DNA from: Sedimenticola sp.
GTDB lineage: Bacteria > Pseudomonadota > Gammaproteobacteria > Chromatiales > Chromatiaceae
Direction of reading: 5' to 3'
Assembly: GCA_030619405.1 (NCBI GenBank)
Contig: JAUXBK010000103.1
Coordinates: forward strand, 1 to 8,656
Length of the DNA: 8,656 nucleotides
Positions within the stretch are counted from its first letter, which is position 1; the number at the start of each line of letters is the position of its first letter. Below, in pieces: positions 6,190 to 8,656 of the stretch. The notes below the pieces were generated by a model, which had not been told where the DNA came from, searched no databases, and worked only from the letters and a program-made list of their open reading frames with translations. The position numbers were made by a program, and so were the translations under genes.

Positions 6190-6801
6190 TCAGCTGTTCT
6201 CCGGGGCGATGATGCGCAGGGGTTTTTCGTCGGTACCCTCACGAATATAGACCTTCATCCCTTTCTTGTGCATATATTCCGCCGCCATCTGGTAGATGGC
6301 TACCTGATTCTGCACCTGTTCCAGGGTGATCTTCTGGTCTACGTGGTGGGTGCCCTGTCTGCTTCGCTCGGTCCGCTGCCGGTAGAGGATCTCCGCCGGC
6401 GGGATCAGAAACTCGAAAGCGTATCGTGCATGCCAGTTCACGGAAAAGAAATAGCGCTTCTTCGGGGGGATCCGGACCCGCTCCAGATCCAGTTCGGGGG
6501 GAGTGAGGCAGCAGGTCCACTCCTTGTCGAACACTGCCAGGGCATCTTTGTATCCTTTGCAGGGAAAGCCCAGGTGGATCTCCCGCGGGCGCAGGGTGAG
6601 GGCCTGGGCGCTCCACCATTTATTCAGGGCGAGATCCACGTAACCCTCTTCCGACCAGCCATTGATGCGTTGGATCAGGGTACTCTTGCCCGCCCCGGGG
6701 GGGCCGGTGATCAGCAGCTGCCGGAAGGTGATGTCGGCCGGAAAGGAAACGCCCTTGATCGACTGCAACGCCTCGATTGGCTCGGTCTTCAGCTGGAACA
6801 T
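6190..6801 (-). CDS. P-loop NTPase, kinase-like
   Basis: This 203-residue protein has a textbook Walker A, GPPGAGKST (33-41), following a short strand (RQLLIT). Residues YVDLA (54-58) are a candidate substrate or Mg2+ acidic site. An Arg-rich segment YRQRTERSRQG (140-150) resembles the LID of adenylate-kinase-fold small-molecule or polynucleotide kinases, and a C-terminal helix/strand (160-187) closes the fold. I do not recognise the exact family; a kinase is more likely than an ABC or AAA ATPase because no LSGGQ signature, no sensor motifs and no clear DE Walker B are seen. The longer GTG-started frame (6840) begins inside the stem of the upstream terminator, so ATG 6801 is preferred; its ribosome-binding site is weak. 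It is the first gene of the four-gene run and is separated by 2 nt from its phosphoesterase partner. Substrate is unknown. Confidence 0.72.
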   Translation of the reverse strand: MFQLKTEPIEALQSIKGVSFPADITFRQLLITGPPGAGKSTLIQRINGWSEEGYVDLALNKWWSAQALTLRPREIHLGFPCKGYKDALAVFDKEWTCCLTPPELDLERVRIPPKKRYFFSVNWHARYAFEFLIPPAEILYRQRTERSRQGTHHVDQKITLEQVQNQVAIYQMAAEYMHKKGMKVYIREGTDEKPLRIIAPENS

Positions 6802-6830
6802 GGCTCTATTCTGAACGGGATGGCAGCAGA

Positions 6831-6864
6831 ATAAAACCACCCCCCTCGTCGAAGGGGGTGGTTT
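6831..6864 (-). terminator. rho-independent terminator after the PiT gene
   Basis: Bases 6834-6844 pair perfectly with 6854-6864 (11 bp, eight of them G-C or C-G) around a 9-base loop. On the minus strand the stem is followed by TTTTAT. It begins 15 bases after the phosphate permease stop, the usual place. The opposite strand also shows a short T-run (TTT) within the stem, but no + gene leads into it. It separates the DUF47-PiT unit from the P-loop gene run. Confidence 0.9.
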
Positions 6865-6879
6865 CCGGGGGCAGATCTA

Positions 6880-8145
6880 TCAGCCGAAGATGCCTTTGAA
6901 CAGGAAGAAGAAGAGCGCGGCCAGGATGGCGCCCGCGGGCAGGGTAACGATCCAGGAGACGACGATACTGCCGATTACCCGCAGATCCAGGGCACCGACA
7001 CCCCGGGCCAGACCGACGCCCATCACACAGCCGACGGCGATCTGGGTGGTTGAGACCGGCAGCCCGGTCTTGGAGGCCAGGACCACGGTGGTGGCGGCGG
7101 CCAGGGTGGCGCAGTAACCGCGGGTCGGGGTCAGCTCGGTGATCTTGGTGCCGATGGTCTGCATCACCTTGTAGCCCATGGTGGCCAGACCGACTACGAT
7201 ACCGGTGCCGCCGAGGAGCAGGATCCAGATCGGGATGCCCGCCTTCTGGGTCACCTCGCCACCGCTCTGGACGATGGAGACGACCGCGGCCAGGGGGCCG
7301 ATGCCGTTGGCCACGTCGTTGGAGCCGTGGGCGAAGGCCATGGCGGCGGCGGTGAAGATCATCAGCGGGGTGAAGACCTTCTCCACGCTGGCGTAGCGAT
7401 ACTCCTTGTCGGCGGTTTCATCCACCTTCACCCGGTTGATCAGCAGCTTGCCGACGAGGGCGACAGCGACGCCTATAATGGTGGCCCAGACAAAACTTTC
7501 GGTGGTGGTGAGTTCCAGGTTGAGGTGTTTCAGCCCTTTGAACATGGTGACCAGGGAGACGATCCAGCCGACCAGAAAGACGTAGAACGGCCCCCATGTC
7601 TTGGCCTTGGCGAACGGGTCATCGGTATTGATGATGAGTTTGCGGACGCTCATCATCAGCAGCAGGGCGATGGTGCCACCGATCAGGGGGGAGACCAGCC
7701 AGCTGGCGACGATGCCGCCGATCTTGGCCCAGTTGACCGCGTCCACGCCCAAGCCCGCCACGGCGAAACCGACGATGGCGCCCACGATGGAGTGGGTGGT
7801 GGAGACCGGCCAGCCGCGGGTGGAGGCGACCATCAGCCAGATGCCGGCGGCCAGCAGCGCTGCCAGCATGCCGTATACCAGCAGTTCCGGTGACCCGGCG
7901 ATGGCATCCGGATCGATGATGCCCTTGCGGATGGTCTTGGTGACCGTGCCACCGGCGATAAAGGCGCCGGCGAACTCAAAGATAGCGGCGATGATGATCG
8001 CCTGTTTCACCGTGACCGCACCCGATCCCACGCTGGTACCCATGGCGTTGGCCACGTCGTTGGCACCGATGCTCCAGGTCATATACAGGCCAAAGATGAC
8101 GGCCATGGCGAAGAAAACGGTACCCCATTCAGAGATGATGTCCAT
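6880..8145 (-). CDS. pit: inorganic phosphate transporter, PiT family
   Basis: This 421-residue polytopic inner-membrane protein of the PiT family (PF01384) imports phosphate with a cation (Na+ or H+; bacterial Pit can carry metal-phosphate). The internal duplication typical of the family is visible: GANDVANAMGTSVGSGA (27-43) pairs with AHGSNDVANGIGPLA (272-286), and PVSTTHSIVGAIVG (113-126) pairs with PVSTTQIAVGCVMG (363-376). These are the binding-site and helix-hairpin signatures of each half. The central hydrophilic loop (about 236-257) is short, so the protein is smaller than E. coli PitA (about 500 residues) and closer in size to Na+-coupled archaeal/bacterial PiT; coupling ion is not determinable. 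The start ATG has a strong GAAGGAG site ending six bases upstream. It lies downstream of the DUF47 gene (97-nt spacer, no evident terminator) and ends at a strong terminator. Confidence 0.95.
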   Translation of the reverse strand: MDIISEWGTVFFAMAVIFGLYMTWSIGANDVANAMGTSVGSGAVTVKQAIIIAAIFEFAGAFIAGGTVTKTIRKGIIDPDAIAGSPELLVYGMLAALLAAGIWLMVASTRGWPVSTTHSIVGAIVGFAVAGLGVDAVNWAKIGGIVASWLVSPLIGGTIALLLMMSVRKLIINTDDPFAKAKTWGPFYVFLVGWIVSLVTMFKGLKHLNLELTTTESFVWATIIGVAVALVGKLLINRVKVDETADKEYRYASVEKVFTPLMIFTAAAMAFAHGSNDVANGIGPLAAVVSIVQSGGEVTQKAGIPIWILLLGGTGIVVGLATMGYKVMQTIGTKITELTPTRGYCATLAAATTVVLASKTGLPVSTTQIAVGCVMGVGLARGVGALDLRVIGSIVVSWIVTLPAGAILAALFFFLFKGIFG

Positions 8146-8151
8146 GTTGGA

Positions 8152-8158
8152 CTCCTTC
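8152..8158 (-). promoter_or_regulatory. strong ribosome-binding site of the PiT gene
   Basis: Read on the minus strand this is GAAGGAG, lying six bases before ATG 8145. It is the best Shine-Dalgarno match in the window and fixes the start of the phosphate permease. Confidence 0.75.
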
Positions 8159-8244
8159 GGTTTTTCTATTTGTCGCGGACCCGGCTGTCAGAGTGCCTGG
8201 CGACCGCTTGGTTGGAATGCGAAAAGGTGCCGGAAGTCACTCGA

Positions 8245-8656
8245 TCAACGGGCGATCATCAGGCGCATGCGGTCGCCCACCTTTTCGGCATAATCGGCCA
8301 GGTCGCCAATCCACTGGATCATCTGATACCAGAAGATCACCGACACCGGCTTCAGATCATCCTCCTTGGAGAACAGGGTGCGGGCCAGGGCCATGCCCAT
8401 ATCATCCGTCTCATCCTCGATCCGGCCCAGCTCCTGCACCATCTCATCGACCCTGCTCGCCTCGCGTCCGCGAAAACCGGTCTCGATCAGTTCGTCCAGC
8501 TCCTCGACGATGATGGCCGCCTGGTTGCAGGTATCGATACAGCGGTGCACCAGCGCCATCAGGGGCTCCGCCATCCCTTCCGGCACCGTCATGTCCCGCT
8601 CCATCATCATGCCGGCAAGATCCTGGGCGGTGTCCGCAATGGAGTCCTGGGTGTCC
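8245..8656 (-). CDS. DUF47 (PhoU-like) Pit accessory protein, 5' end outside window
   Basis: The C-terminal 136 residues of a DUF47/TIGR00153-family protein (family length about 220-230) are visible. The frame stays open from the internal ATG at 8610 to the window edge. The extra residues, DTQDSIADTAQDLAG just before MMMERDM, fit the family's helical D/E-xQDxIAxxAxDxAG stretch, so the true start is beyond the window and 8610 is not the start. The segment VSVIFWYQMIQWIGDLADYAEKVGDRMRLMIAR up to the stop matches the conserved family C-terminus (key residues W-Y, W-IGDLAD, VG-R). The helices PEGMAEPLMALVHRC and EASRVDEMVQELGRIEDETD are PhoU-like, with acidic residues that in PhoU proteins bind metal. 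It is cytoplasmic and probably modulates the adjoining phosphate permease, in the same operon. Confidence 0.9.
   Translation of the reverse strand, partial: DTQDSIADTAQDLAGMMMERDMTVPEGMAEPLMALVHRCIDTCNQAAIIVEELDELIETGFRGREASRVDEMVQELGRIEDETDDMGMALARTLFSKEDDLKPVSVIFWYQMIQWIGDLADYAEKVGDRMRLMIAR

Noticed and set aside
5363..6250. 295-codon plus-strand frame opposite the second phosphoesterase
   Set aside because: It is antisense to a well-supported gene, crosses its start and the neighbouring gene's end, and contains no recognisable motif.
6802..6840. N-terminal 13-residue extension of the P-loop protein from GTG 6840
   Set aside because: The GTG lies in the stem of the phosphate permease terminator and the extension (LFCCHPVQNRA) looks non-coding; ATG 6801 fits better.
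8146..8244. Terminator or promoter between DUF47 and PiT genes
   Set aside because: No convincing hairpin with a T-run and no clear -35/-10 pair; only the ribosome-binding site of the permease stands out.
8608..8610. ATG at 8610 as the start of the DUF47 gene
   Set aside because: The frame is open to the window edge and the residues before this Met match the conserved family helix; the family is far longer than 121 residues.

Overview
This window looks like a piece of a bacterial chromosome with GC-rich, densely packed coding sequence. It is probably from a gammaproteobacterium, perhaps an environmental or sulfur-oxidising lineage. That guess rests on the DUF47 protein, whose C-terminus resembles the E. 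coli Pit-accessory type, and on the mosaic of short intergenic repeats at the left edge. There is no rRNA, tRNA, insertion sequence, phage gene or CRISPR array, and taxonomy is inference only.

Layout. Bases 1-421 carry no convincing gene. They hold a repeat mosaic: two small palindromes, a possible element bounded by 8-bp inverted ends (1-8 and 234-241), an ACAGGATT-type 9-mer array with an inverted copy, a CACGAAG-type 9-mer array forming a long imperfect hairpin, and a short ATCTGCG-type repeat that runs up to the first gene. Bases 422-2139 (+) encode a calcineurin-like metallophosphoesterase followed by a small amphi-Trp-domain protein. Bases 2140-6801 (-) hold a tightly packed four-gene run. 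In transcription order these are a P-loop NTPase (kinase-like), a second unrelated-looking metallophosphoesterase with an unusual N-terminal half, and two tandem CNNM/CorC-type (DUF21-CBS-CorC_HlyC) membrane proteins. The + and - gene groups converge with directly abutting stop codons at 2139/2140. A strong rho-independent terminator (6831-6864) separates this run from an upstream minus-strand pair, a DUF47 (PhoU-like) Pit accessory protein (5' end beyond the window) and a PiT-family inorganic phosphate permease.

How it may work together. DUF47 plus PiT is a well-known low-affinity phosphate uptake pair. CNNM/CorC proteins are linked to Mg2+/Co2+ export or homeostasis. Phosphate enters largely as metal-phosphate through bacterial Pit systems, so placing Pit next to metal exporters makes physiological sense. 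The part I cannot map to a described pathway is the P-loop kinase-like protein and metallophosphoesterase pair (2-nt gap) at the head of the CorC operon. It may be a phosphorylation/dephosphorylation or end-processing couple, but its substrate is unknown. Two frames were corrected: the P-loop gene most likely starts at the ATG at 6801, because the longer frame begins inside the terminator stem, and the DUF47 frame continues through 8610 to the window edge.
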